From positions 1-56,068 of the forward strand of contig JAUIDY010000027.1 in the NCBI GenBank assembly GCA_030428385.1: a stretch of 56,068 bases of DNA, written 5' to 3'. The translations under genes were made by a program, and so were the position numbers. The notes under the pieces are model-generated. The model was given only the letters and a program-made list of their open reading frames with translations. It was not told where the DNA came from and made no database searches. Positions 33,842-42,152 of this stretch are shown here, in pieces; position 1 is the stretch's first letter, and each line of letters opens with the position of its first letter. This DNA is from Rhodothermia bacterium (GTDB lineage Bacteria; Bacteroidota; Rhodothermia; Rhodothermales; JAAAOL01).

Positions 33842-33964
33842 GCCTAACCACCGCTTCAGCCGACAATGGGCGTGTCGGTCTTGCCTGATACATCCATTGC
33901 GTCCACATTACTTCGAGTAATTGCTTTGCCGTTTGCCCATTGCGGCTGATCGCTACCGTTGTGC
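33842..33964 (+). other. Integron attC-like recombination site
   Basis: First box GCCTAAC (33842-33848) is the exact complement of GTTAGGC at 32744-32750, the 5' border of the same cassette. Inner arms CAGCCGACAATGGGC and GCCCATTGCGGCTG pair fully except one bulged base, with unpaired spacers outside them and a long variable loop that includes ATTACT-TCG-AGTAAT. The insertion core at the end is GTTGTGC (33958-33964), one base off the GTTRRRY consensus. Size of about 120 bp and bulge are typical of attC sites. Confidence 0.7.
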
Positions 33965-34002
33965 AGCCACGCGACGTCCCGATGAGGGTTGCGGATAGGC
34001 TC

Positions 34003-36552
34003 TTAGTAGGCTCCTCTGAGTAAGTCCTTAAAAGCCAGTCCAAAAATCAAGTAACCGGTATTCCCCCCAATGGTGCCTTCGTTTTGTCCCCAAAGGAAGG
34101 GCCAGTCATCGTAATTCTCGAAGTGGTCGGGTTGCCTGAACAAGAGACCAGGAGCGACATTGCCCGGTATGAACGAGAAATCAGCCCTGTTATTTCCATA
34201 AAACACTTCCTTCGGGCGAGCGGCACCCACCGTAGCCACTAGCGAATAATTGTGATAGGGATGGTTTCCAAACAGCCAATCGGTGGTCTTGAACGCATGT
34301 TTGGCGTCAATAAGGTCCGGGAAATGCGCATGGGCAAGCGTGATGTTCGTGCCAAAGTTAACAATCGTTCCGGCCCCTGCCCAGTTACCCAGACCGATGG
34401 GTACGCCATAGGGATTATCCTTTTCAAGCTCGTCGATATACGCTTTATACTGCACCACATACGGGCGGAGTTTTTCCTTGAAGGATGCGTCCATATGAGG
34501 TATGCCTTGCAGCCCAACCGAAATAACGAAGGTGACGTTGCGGTCTAGAATAGGCCACAACAATTCCTGGTACGTATCGGCGTATTGCTGCTCCCCGGTG
34601 GAGATATACAGCTGGAGATTGGTCGACAAATCCCCCACGCGCCTCCACCATTGCCCGCCGGATTCATCCTGCGGCTGATTGGCAAGTAGTTCTGTCGCCT
34701 CTTCCAGTAGCTTCTTCGACTGATACAACGCCCGTTCAGCAAGATCGTCGTTGTATCCCCTCAACGCCCGGCTTACTGCGGCAAACATGGCGGCAGCCCG
34801 GAGGTCGCGACCCGCATTGCGGCTTGTGAACGCCCACATATCATCCTTGACTCCGCTCGACCGCCCGTCAGGAGCCACTTCGTAAGGGCTGAGGTCCGGA
34901 TTATAAGGAAGGCCGTCTGTCAGTGAAGCGGCGTCACCAAGGTGATGGTAGTTGTAGAGCACCGAGTTGGAGAGTGTATGGGCCATATGGCCAATGATCT
35001 CCGCCTGCGCTACCAGTTGCAGGGTTCCATGCTCTATGAACTGCAATATATCTGGCTTTCCATCCGGGCGATGAAGCTCCACATAACGTTGTTCTTGATC
35101 GACAAACGTTTGATCGCGCAAGGGTTCAAAAGACTCCCATGCCCGGACGAAATTTTGCACCACGCTGATGTTTGATCCGGTCTCGATATCAAAGTCTCCA
35201 GCGTCAAAAAAGCCGCCTACGTTTAATCCGGGGATCAATTCTAGCGCTTCATACTCCGTATCGGTTGTTGGGCCCTGCCAGTGAAGGTCGAAATGATCCG
35301 TGTTTGGCGGAGCCTGAAGATAGCCCTCTTTAAACGGCTCGCCATGCCAGACCCTGTACCCTTCCCTCACAAACATGTGATTCATATGGATTGGAATCCA
35401 TATATCGCTGGTGGCGTCGGTGATACCGTCATAGACATCATGGTTTATAATAAAGTTATTCGTCCTGTTATCGCCATACTGTATGTAGTATATGCCAGGA
35501 GCCTCAACGGAGGTAAAATCAAACTTGGCGTAATGATACTTATAATAATCACCCCAGGGCACGACATCCCCACTGAATACCTCGGCCGTTGTACCGTCGT
35601 CGTTCACACGGTACAAGGATGCTTTTTCAAGCGGCACATCATGCTTGTCAAGTTCGATAACAGATACTTTGGGCTGCGCTGGCAGATAGCCCACCTGAGA
35701 GAAGCCTATATTCGGCGCTCGAATCCAGTCGTTGATAGCATTTGGCTCCACGGTCCAACTCAACACCTTACCTGTTTTTCCTGCCGGAAGGACGGTGCGA
35801 ACTACATACCAGCCGTTTTGGGCCAATACACGACCGTCGAAAAGCATGAGATCACCCTCAGCCGAGGTGATCTTCACCATGCGTTCGGGATCCTCAGGCG
35901 CCAGTATTAGACTACGACCGGTCTCGAGAGGAAGCGGATCTATAAAGCTGTCCGTTCCCCTGTCGTCGTAGGTCCTGTACCCTTTGAACTGTTTCAGTTT
36001 CTCGGCATTAGGTCTCGTTCTAGTTTGACCGACCACATAGCGCGGCAATCGATTGATACGCCCGTCCATCAAATAGGTCTTTGCCCAATATTGCGAGGGA
36101 AGAAACTCAAGATTAAACCCCGCGTCGCCTTCAAGCTCAGCGGGAACGGGCTCGTCCAGGTAAACGGATATCTCCACACTGCTCCCCTTGGCCGTAACAA
36201 CCACGCGCGAATCAAAATCGTACTCCTCATATCTAAGCGTAGACTCAATGGTGTCCGAATCACGGTCTACTGTTCGAGAGGGGATGCTAGGAACCAGGTC
36301 CCATTGCTCGGGCGTATTGGAAAGCCGCACCGCACCCCCCTGTGCCGTTCTGACACCATGGTGAATCAATTCTATACCAGCGTTCTTTTCATCATTGAAA
36401 CCTCCGGTAAACTGATTATTGTACACAAGGACATTGACACCCCGCGCCTCGAAATACTCAAGATCATTTAGGGTCAAGTCCTGGCACCAACCAATGTTGG
36501 ACGCCGCTAGCAATAGCACTACCAATGACAGGAATACTCTGATCATGTGCAT
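34003..36552 (-). CDS. Glycoside hydrolase family 9 enzyme with N-terminal beta domains
   Basis: 849 residues from MHMIRVFLSLVV at 36552, preceded by AAAGGA; a signal peptide ends near GWCQD. Layout: an unassigned beta-rich domain (~25-280), a cellulase N-terminal Ig-like domain (~283-375, GFSQVGYLPAQPKVSVIELD), then the GH9 catalytic barrel. Catalytic Asp pair lies in GGFFDAGDFD (D450, D453), the late His region is NHPYHNYSLVATVG, and the general acid is probably the Glu in LWGQNEGTIGGN. GH9 enzymes cut beta-1,4-glucans or act as exo-glucosidases/glucosaminidases; the large extra N-terminal domain and divergent last motif make the exact substrate uncertain. Exported. Its stop is 39 bp from the attC-like site. 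Confidence 0.92.
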   Translation of the reverse strand: MHMIRVFLSLVVLLLAASNIGWCQDLTLNDLEYFEARGVNVLVYNNQFTGGFNDEKNAGIELIHHGVRTAQGGAVRLSNTPEQWDLVPSIPSRTVDRDSDTIESTLRYEEYDFDSRVVVTAKGSSVEISVYLDEPVPAELEGDAGFNLEFLPSQYWAKTYLMDGRINRLPRYVVGQTRTRPNAEKLKQFKGYRTYDDRGTDSFIDPLPLETGRSLILAPEDPERMVKITSAEGDLMLFDGRVLAQNGWYVVRTVLPAGKTGKVLSWTVEPNAINDWIRAPNIGFSQVGYLPAQPKVSVIELDKHDVPLEKASLYRVNDDGTTAEVFSGDVVPWGDYYKYHYAKFDFTSVEAPGIYYIQYGDNRTNNFIINHDVYDGITDATSDIWIPIHMNHMFVREGYRVWHGEPFKEGYLQAPPNTDHFDLHWQGPTTDTEYEALELIPGLNVGGFFDAGDFDIETGSNISVVQNFVRAWESFEPLRDQTFVDQEQRYVELHRPDGKPDILQFIEHGTLQLVAQAEIIGHMAHTLSNSVLYNYHHLGDAASLTDGLPYNPDLSPYEVAPDGRSSGVKDDMWAFTSRNAGRDLRAAAMFAAVSRALRGYNDDLAERALYQSKKLLEEATELLANQPQDESGGQWWRRVGDLSTNLQLYISTGEQQYADTYQELLWPILDRNVTFVISVGLQGIPHMDASFKEKLRPYVVQYKAYIDELEKDNPYGVPIGLGNWAGAGTIVNFGTNITLAHAHFPDLIDAKHAFKTTDWLFGNHPYHNYSLVATVGAARPKEVFYGNNRADFSFIPGNVAPGLLFRQPDHFENYDDWPFLWGQNEGTIGGNTGYLIFGLAFKDLLRGAY

Positions 36553-36996
36553 ACGGATTTCCTTTTTTTCGGGTGGCCCGTGTTCAAGGTAATTCATCGG
36601 CATGGCACTCGCGCGGCTGTGATGTCGACAAATATTGAAGATGGATCAAATAGTGCGGAAGAGATCCACACAATACTTGATAGTTTTGTACAGGCGTAAA
36701 TGAGAAAGGAGTGAGGTGCAGCAATGCTGCATCGGGATTAGATGGGACCGCAGTACTCGAGCACGACGGATGTGAAGCCTATGTTCGAGCTGCAGAAGGC
36801 TGTTAGTTCAAGGCGCAAAGTCTCGGAAACTGTCTGGTATGTCGATTTGGGGCTGCGCCGGTCGCTTTTCCGCCCATCGCCCCTATCATTGACTTACGTT
36901 TGGTCGGTGCGTATGCTGTAGGATTGTCTTGTATCCATGTATCTATAGCCGTTATGTGGTGGACGAATGATGATCAGCAAACTACGGAGAAGCAGC
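36553..36996. other. Divergent intergenic region between GH9 and the alpha/beta hydrolase
   Basis: 444 bp with no gene seen. It contains the second copy of the 30-bp repeat (36889-36918) and, before the hydrolase start, a GGAGAAGC ribosome-binding-like site. Both flanking promoters should lie here. Confidence 0.5.
36889..36918 (+). repeat. 30-bp direct repeat, copy 2
   Basis: Identical to 32503-32532. Here its promoter-like boxes (TTGACT, 17-base spacer, TATGCT) face the alpha/beta hydrolase gene and end about 80 bp before its start. Confidence 0.6.
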
Positions 36997-37923
36997 ATGA
37001 AGGAATCAAAAGTTATCCTCTTGCTGATGGCTGTCCTACTCGCCTTTCCGATTGACTCGCGGGCCCAGCAGGATAGCACGTTTAGCATGACAGCCCTCGG
37101 ACCTGAAGCCTTTGAGGTTATGCGTCACTTCTTCGCATACGACCCGGGCGTTCCCCTGGAGGCCCGCGTGATTGACCGGATTGAAGAAGCCGAATACGTT
37201 CGGGAAAAGATCGTTTTTCGTGGTATCCGGAATAGCCGTGTCCCTGGTTATTTAGCCCTCCCCTCCCACGGGACAGCCCCTTATCCCTGTGTGCTCCTCT
37301 TGCATGGCATTGGCAGTTCAAAAGATGATTGGTGGGAAGAGGATAGTTTTGCATCAGGGGGCCAACTCACGCAGAGCCTCCTTGCGTCAGGCGTTGCGGT
37401 ACTGGCCCTCGACGCGGAATATCATGGGGAACGCCTGATGAATAATGATTTCGAATCGTCGATGGTTTTCACCTTCCAGAAAGGGTGGATACAACGGGCC
37501 AGAGACATGACTGTGCAATCCACCATTGAGTATCGACGGGCCATCGATTACCTGGACACCCGAACCGAAATTGACACCTCCAGCATCGGGGTAATCGGCT
37601 ATAGTATGGGGGGCATGATGACCTTTCATTTGACGGCTGTTGACCCCCGCATCAAAGCGGCCGTAGCCAGCGTAACGCCAATTCTAAAAGAACCCTATTC
37701 GGCGCTCGCCGTCCATAATTTTGCTTCCGCCATCCACCGCCCCGCGTTTCTTATGTTGATGGGCCGAGAGGACGAACAGAACTACACTCCAGAAGAAGCG
37801 CAACAACTGTATACGTTGGTCAACAGCGACGCGAAAGAACTCGTGTTCTATGAAAGCGGGCATCAACTACCGACATCGTGGACCCGTACTGCCACCGAGT
37901 GGATTGTGGAGCATTTGAGATAG
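36997..37923 (+). CDS. Exported alpha/beta hydrolase (dienelactone-hydrolase-like)
   Basis: 308 residues from MKESKVILLLMAVLLAF at 36997, chosen for the GGAGAAGC site eight bases upstream; a signal peptide ends near SRAQQ. Alpha/beta-hydrolase features: LLLHGIGSSKDDWW (oxyanion region), nucleophile elbow GYSMGG, Asp in LMGREDEQN, and His in YESGHQLP. The 30-residue strand-rich start VREKIVFRGIRNSRVPGYLALP is typical of acetyl-esterase/dienelactone-hydrolase-like exported enzymes. Substrate unknown. Divergent from the GH9 gene, with which it may share a degradation role. Confidence 0.9.
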   Translation: MKESKVILLLMAVLLAFPIDSRAQQDSTFSMTALGPEAFEVMRHFFAYDPGVPLEARVIDRIEEAEYVREKIVFRGIRNSRVPGYLALPSHGTAPYPCVLLLHGIGSSKDDWWEEDSFASGGQLTQSLLASGVAVLALDAEYHGERLMNNDFESSMVFTFQKGWIQRARDMTVQSTIEYRRAIDYLDTRTEIDTSSIGVIGYSMGGMMTFHLTAVDPRIKAAVASVTPILKEPYSALAVHNFASAIHRPAFLMLMGREDEQNYTPEEAQQLYTLVNSDAKELVFYESGHQLPTSWTRTATEWIVEHLR

Positions 37924-38061
37924 TCATTCGCCTGTCCCCAAGCGGGAATAAGTGCTTTGGCGGGTTCGTTGCGCCCGGCTTGATGATTCGATAGCTTTTG
38001 GAGGTAAGACCGCTCCAACGGCTTCGCTTCACCGTGCGTATAACCCTCCTTCACCCCTGCA

Positions 38062-38529
38062 TTGCCTTCTTTTGAACCGCGTGACCCCGACTTCGAGACG
38101 CGCATCCGCGACAGCTTTGCGCAGCAACAGATGATGCATACGCTCGGAGCCCGCCTCGCTGCCGTCCGTCCCGGTGAGGTCGAGATTGCACTCCCGTTCC
38201 ACAACGCTCTCACGCAGCAACACGGCTACCTGCACGCCGCCGCCGTAACCGCCATCGCCGACAGCGCGTGTGGCTACGCGGCGCTCTCGCTGATGGAGCC
38301 CGGACGGGAGGTGCTCTCGGTGGAGTTTAAAATCAACCTCGTTGCACCTGCGAAAGGAGAGCACTTTGTCGCCGTGGGCCGGGTGCTCCGGCCCGGCCGG
38401 ACGCTGACGGTGTGCACCGCTGAAGTCCATGCCGAACAAGACGGGGCAAGCACGTTGATCGCTGTGATGCAGGCCACGATGATCGCGGTGTCTCGTCCCA
38501 AGAACCAGATCGTAGAAAAGCGCGCATGA
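38062..38529 (+). CDS. PaaI-type hotdog-fold thioesterase
   Basis: 155 residues starting at a TTG codon (38062). Hotdog-fold features: QQHGYLHAAAVTAIADSACGYAA, where the His-Gly turn and the Asp on the long helix are the usual catalytic area, and SVEFKINLVAPAKGE, the standard strand pair. The PaaI group hydrolyses acyl- or aryl-CoA thioesters in the cytoplasm. No signal peptide. It stands alone between exported-protein genes, so its pathway is not shown. About 140 bp of non-coding sequence follow, including a GGGTGT-AGAA-ACACCC hairpin near 38566. Confidence 0.88.
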   Translation: MPSFEPRDPDFETRIRDSFAQQQMMHTLGARLAAVRPGEVEIALPFHNALTQQHGYLHAAAVTAIADSACGYAALSLMEPGREVLSVEFKINLVAPAKGEHFVAVGRVLRPGRTLTVCTAEVHAEQDGASTLIAVMQATMIAVSRPKNQIVEKRA

Positions 38530-38672
38530 GCCGGGCATCATCACCTTTCTGGTAAGCCAACCTGCAACGGTGAAAAGGGTGTAGAAACACCCCCATCATA
38601 TCCGCTTTGCGCAACACGCGCGACTCCTGTTCGTATCGTTGTAGGTATGTGTAAGCGTTCTAGGAGGTCAGC

Positions 38673-39329
38673 ATGAAAATGCACGCGATCACACCATGGA
38701 ACACGCACGTTGGGCGACTTATTACCGCTTTTCTTCTCCTTCTCGTCCCCGCCACGTCGGCGCTTGCCCAGCATCAAACGGGTTACCTGGAACCCCCTCC
38801 ATCTTACCTCAGCGATGTATGGACGATAGGCAGCCAGGAAGAGATGCCGAAACCACCTGCCCTACCTTGGGAATCGAAAGCGACAATAAATATCACGGTG
38901 CGTAGCCGTGACTCTACGGTTGCGACAGAGGACGGCCCGCTTTCTTATCCGGAATTGGGAATCACCTCTTCCTTGAGCCTCCTCCATCCAAGCATTGGGT
39001 ACTGGTGGAACCGAAGAGGCATTCGACTTTCAGGGATGTATCTAAAGAAGGACCAGCATGTGTTCCATCTCAATTTCGGTTATGCGGTATTTGACTCGAA
39101 AAAAGTGCAGCATAGCATCAATCTTTTAACAAGCAGGATCTCGGGCAGTGATCCCGGTGCCGATTACAGGTATTGGTCAACTGGAATCGCCTATGGTGTT
39201 AATTACAGGGGTTTTTTTCTTGAACTAGGGCTTGCCCATCCATGGAAAGATGAGCTTGGCAACCTTGACGATGATCCGGTTATTCCCTGCGGCTATCTTG
39301 GATATATCTATCGCTTCAGGCCGGATTAA
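38673..39329 (+). CDS. Exported protein with beta-barrel character, unknown function
   Basis: 218 residues with an AGGAGG ribosome site seven bases before ATG, the clearest in the window. A signal peptide with hydrophobic core LITAFLLLLVPATSALA ends near AQHQ. The mature part is rich in alternating polar/hydrophobic strands (SIGYWWNRRGIRLSGMYL, then DYRYWSTGIAYG, then FFLELGLAHPW) and ends in an aromatic residue near the C-terminus (YLGYIYRFRPD), which suggests a small outer-membrane barrel. No family recognised. Confidence 0.75.
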   Translation: MKMHAITPWNTHVGRLITAFLLLLVPATSALAQHQTGYLEPPPSYLSDVWTIGSQEEMPKPPALPWESKATINITVRSRDSTVATEDGPLSYPELGITSSLSLLHPSIGYWWNRRGIRLSGMYLKKDQHVFHLNFGYAVFDSKKVQHSINLLTSRISGSDPGADYRYWSTGIAYGVNYRGFFLELGLAHPWKDELGNLDDDPVIPCGYLGYIYRFRPD

Positions 39330-39476
39330 GCGATGATGGACGTTTTGAATCCGTCTTAGGGATCGACTGCATGGGCTAGATTCTCCAGACTTTTTGCCTA
39401 ACAAACCAATGGGTCAGCTTTCGCGGAACTGCTCATCCCTGCGTACGTCGTTCCTGCATAATGTGTCTGTAGCAGC

Positions 39477-41225
39477 ATGATTTCCTTTCGCCTTTCCAGC
39501 GCCCTCGTCGGTAGCTTGTTCTTAGCCCTTACGCTGTCCTGTCAACGTCCCAGCGACGAAGGCGCAACACAAGCCATCTTTTCCGCCGCCCAGCAAGGCG
39601 ATCTCGAAACGCTGCGCACGCTGTTGCAGCAGCAACCGGCATGGGTCAATGCACAAAACGAGGAGGGCGCGTCTCTGGTACACCTGGCCGTCGGAGCAGG
39701 CCATGCGGAAGTCCTCTCGTTGTTGATTGCGTCCGGGGCCGATGTCAACGCCACGTTACCTAACGGAAGAACCGCGCTGCACCTGACGGATGACCCCACG
39801 CTGATTCAATTCCTCCTATCCAGCGGGGCCGATGCCCATCTGCAAGATAGCAGAGGACGCTCACCGCTCCGGGCGACGCTTAATGTGGCGTGGCGCTTTG
39901 CAGGGCTTCGCGCGCAAAAGATGCAAGCCCTGACGGCGTTCCTTGACGCCGGGGTGCTTTTCCCCACCGAGGGCGAAGAAGGCCGCTACTTTCTGCATAC
40001 CGCGTCCATGATTGGTCTTGCCCCACTTACCGCGCACCTGATTGAAAACGGAGCCGACGTGCAGACGCTGAATGATTCAGGCGGGACGTTGCTGCATTCC
40101 GTAGCGGCGGGCGGACTGGCCCAACAGGCAGTGCTGCTTCTCCAGGATGGATTTGAGGCTGATGCCAAAAACAGGTACGGATTAACGCCCCTTTTTCTCG
40201 CCGCCATGGAAGGCCATCCACAGGTGGTGCAGAACCTGCTCGAAGAGGGAGCCACCGCTGCGATCGAAAGCCCCGCTGGGAAAAATGCAGCAGATTTTGC
40301 TTCTGTTTTTGGACATGAGGAAATCGCCCAGCTTCTCCAACGTTTTGATGTCCGACCCAACCCACGGAAAAGAACCACACTGAGCGGGGCCTACCTCGGC
40401 ATGACACCTCCCGGATTAACGCCCGAGTTGTTTGCTCCGGGCGTGGTATCCACGGTGCATTACGACCATAGCGCGCCGGTTTTCTCGGCCCAAAACGACG
40501 AAGTCTACTGGTCGCCCGTGTACACCAGCCGGGGCGACTACATCCTCTCGATGAAGCAGCAGGCCGGGACATGGTCTGCGCCGCAGATTGAGCCGTTTTG
40601 TGAGGTGGGCGGCACGTATATGTATCCCACGCTCTCCCCGGATGGCACGAAGCTGTTTTTCACCAGCGACCGACCAGTGCCGCGACACACCGGCGATCCA
40701 GAAATGAACATCTGGTTTGTGGAACGAAAGCCCGACGGTTGGTCTGAGCCCCAGTTGGTTGGGTTTACAGGGGGTCATGAATATGGCCTCTCCATCTCCG
40801 GCAATGGCGCGCTCTATTTTATGGCCGATTACGACGGTGGCGAAGGATCGACGGACCTGTATCGTGCGCCGTTGGTGGACGGGCAGTACACCGCTCCAGA
40901 AAACCTGGGCCCCGTCATCAACTCGGCCTCCTATGAAGACGAACCCTTTATTGCCCCGGACGAAAGCTATTTGCTTTTTGCGTCCTTGCGGCCCCAACCG
41001 CCCGGCACGGGCACCCTCTACCTGAGCCTCCGAAACGAGGACACGTCCTGGACACCACCCGTAAATATTTCTTCGCGGCTCAACATGACGGGCGACCTGC
41101 GCTTCCCGCGTGTATCGCCCGATGGCAACTATTTCTTCTTCGGCAGCAACCAAAACGGCAACTGGGATATCTACTGGGTGGATGTCGCCGTGCTCTCGGA
41201 CTTGCTAGAGGGACCCAGCCGATAG
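39477..41225 (+). CDS. Lipoprotein with ankyrin repeats and a PD40 beta-propeller
   Basis: 582 residues. Signal peptide with lipobox (LALTLSC) predicts lipid attachment at Cys22. Residues ~30-295 hold ankyrin repeats such as EEGASLVHLAVGAGHAEVL, GRTALHLTDDP and GLTPLFLAAMEGHPQVV, each followed by ASGADVN-like turns. Residues ~330-575 are a TolB/PD40-type propeller with SPDGTKLFFTSDRPVP and SPDGNYFFFGSNQNG. Ankyrin repeats and PD40 propellers both bind partners, so this is probably a scaffold or sensor at the membrane; no catalytic domain is visible. The combination in one lipoprotein is unusual to me. Confidence 0.88.
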   Translation: MISFRLSSALVGSLFLALTLSCQRPSDEGATQAIFSAAQQGDLETLRTLLQQQPAWVNAQNEEGASLVHLAVGAGHAEVLSLLIASGADVNATLPNGRTALHLTDDPTLIQFLLSSGADAHLQDSRGRSPLRATLNVAWRFAGLRAQKMQALTAFLDAGVLFPTEGEEGRYFLHTASMIGLAPLTAHLIENGADVQTLNDSGGTLLHSVAAGGLAQQAVLLLQDGFEADAKNRYGLTPLFLAAMEGHPQVVQNLLEEGATAAIESPAGKNAADFASVFGHEEIAQLLQRFDVRPNPRKRTTLSGAYLGMTPPGLTPELFAPGVVSTVHYDHSAPVFSAQNDEVYWSPVYTSRGDYILSMKQQAGTWSAPQIEPFCEVGGTYMYPTLSPDGTKLFFTSDRPVPRHTGDPEMNIWFVERKPDGWSEPQLVGFTGGHEYGLSISGNGALYFMADYDGGEGSTDLYRAPLVDGQYTAPENLGPVINSASYEDEPFIAPDESYLLFASLRPQPPGTGTLYLSLRNEDTSWTPPVNISSRLNMTGDLRFPRVSPDGNYFFFGSNQNGNWDIYWVDVAVLSDLLEGPSR

Positions 41226-41315
41226 GGCTCACCGTCATGCCGCAAGCTCACACTACCGCTCAACACATTGCGTTGTAACACCAGCAGGAATGATCCATTA
41301 ATCGAGAATGATGCC

Positions 41316-41993
41316 ATGAAATGGCCGCTAATAGTACTTCTGAGTGTGATTATCTCGCTGTGGGCTGATCATTCCCAGGCCCAGGCTACGGATTACTTCG
41401 CTGGATGGTACGGCGGCGTCGAAATCGGAACGGTCAGTTATAATACCCAGATCAATTTCGATGGCGTGGATGATCCGGCCGGGCGAGGCGGCTTCCTGTA
41501 CGGTGCTTTTGTGGGCTACAACCAGCCCTTCGGAAAGATGGTGGTGGGCGCTGAGTTGCTCGTTCATGCCGCCTCGGTTCCAGACCCCTATACGTTCGAC
41601 CCCCGCGTGGTGGGGTTTGCCGCATTGGACCTACGGCGCGGAACCAGCGTCGGCCTTGATGCGCGGGCTGGGTATCTTGTCCACCAGCGGCTGCTCCTCT
41701 ATGGAAACGTCGGGTTTTCTGTCAACGAGCAGTCCGTGCGCATCGATGGCGTACCGCTCGAACAAATCGCGGGGGGTGCGGCCGACAAACAATTTGGTGC
41801 CTTTCAGTACGGTGCAGGCCTTGCGTTCGCCGCCCATCGCAAGCTGCGCGTTCGTTTCTCGTTTCGAACGCTTGCCGGTCACGACCTGTCCGCCATCGAT
41901 TTCGGCACGATCCCCCAAGACGCGGCGCTAACCCACCTCGACGTAGCGCCGCGTCAGCAGCAGTTCCTGACAGGCCTGCTGTTTCGTTTTTGA
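41316..41993 (+). CDS. Outer-membrane beta-barrel protein
   Basis: 225 residues from MKWPLIVLLSVIISLW at 41316, with a signal peptide ending near SQAQA. Alternating strands (YFAGWYGGVEIGTVSYN, LYGAFVGYNQPFGKMVVGAELL, LLLYGNVGFSV, FQYGAGLAFAAHRKLRVRFSFR) and the terminal FLTGLLFRF, ending in Phe, are the pattern of OmpA/OmpW-like eight-stranded barrels inserted by BamA. Substrate or role unknown. It follows the ankyrin lipoprotein by 90 bp. Confidence 0.85.
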   Translation: MKWPLIVLLSVIISLWADHSQAQATDYFAGWYGGVEIGTVSYNTQINFDGVDDPAGRGGFLYGAFVGYNQPFGKMVVGAELLVHAASVPDPYTFDPRVVGFAALDLRRGTSVGLDARAGYLVHQRLLLYGNVGFSVNEQSVRIDGVPLEQIAGGAADKQFGAFQYGAGLAFAAHRKLRVRFSFRTLAGHDLSAIDFGTIPQDAALTHLDVAPRQQQFLTGLLFRF

Positions 41994-42152
41994 CCTGCAT
42001 AGGACATCCGTACGATGTCCCTAATCAACAATCAGCGCCACCTCTGCAGATTGCTTCCACGATTACGTTGCTGTAGCTTCGAGAACAACGGGCGGGGCTT
42101 GCTGCGCCTACATTCTATCATTCCTCCACGTACAAAAGACGCTCCCCTCTGT

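Noticed and set aside
32503-36918. Insertion sequence ends
   Set aside because: The 30-bp copies are direct, not inverted, and no transposase lies between them.
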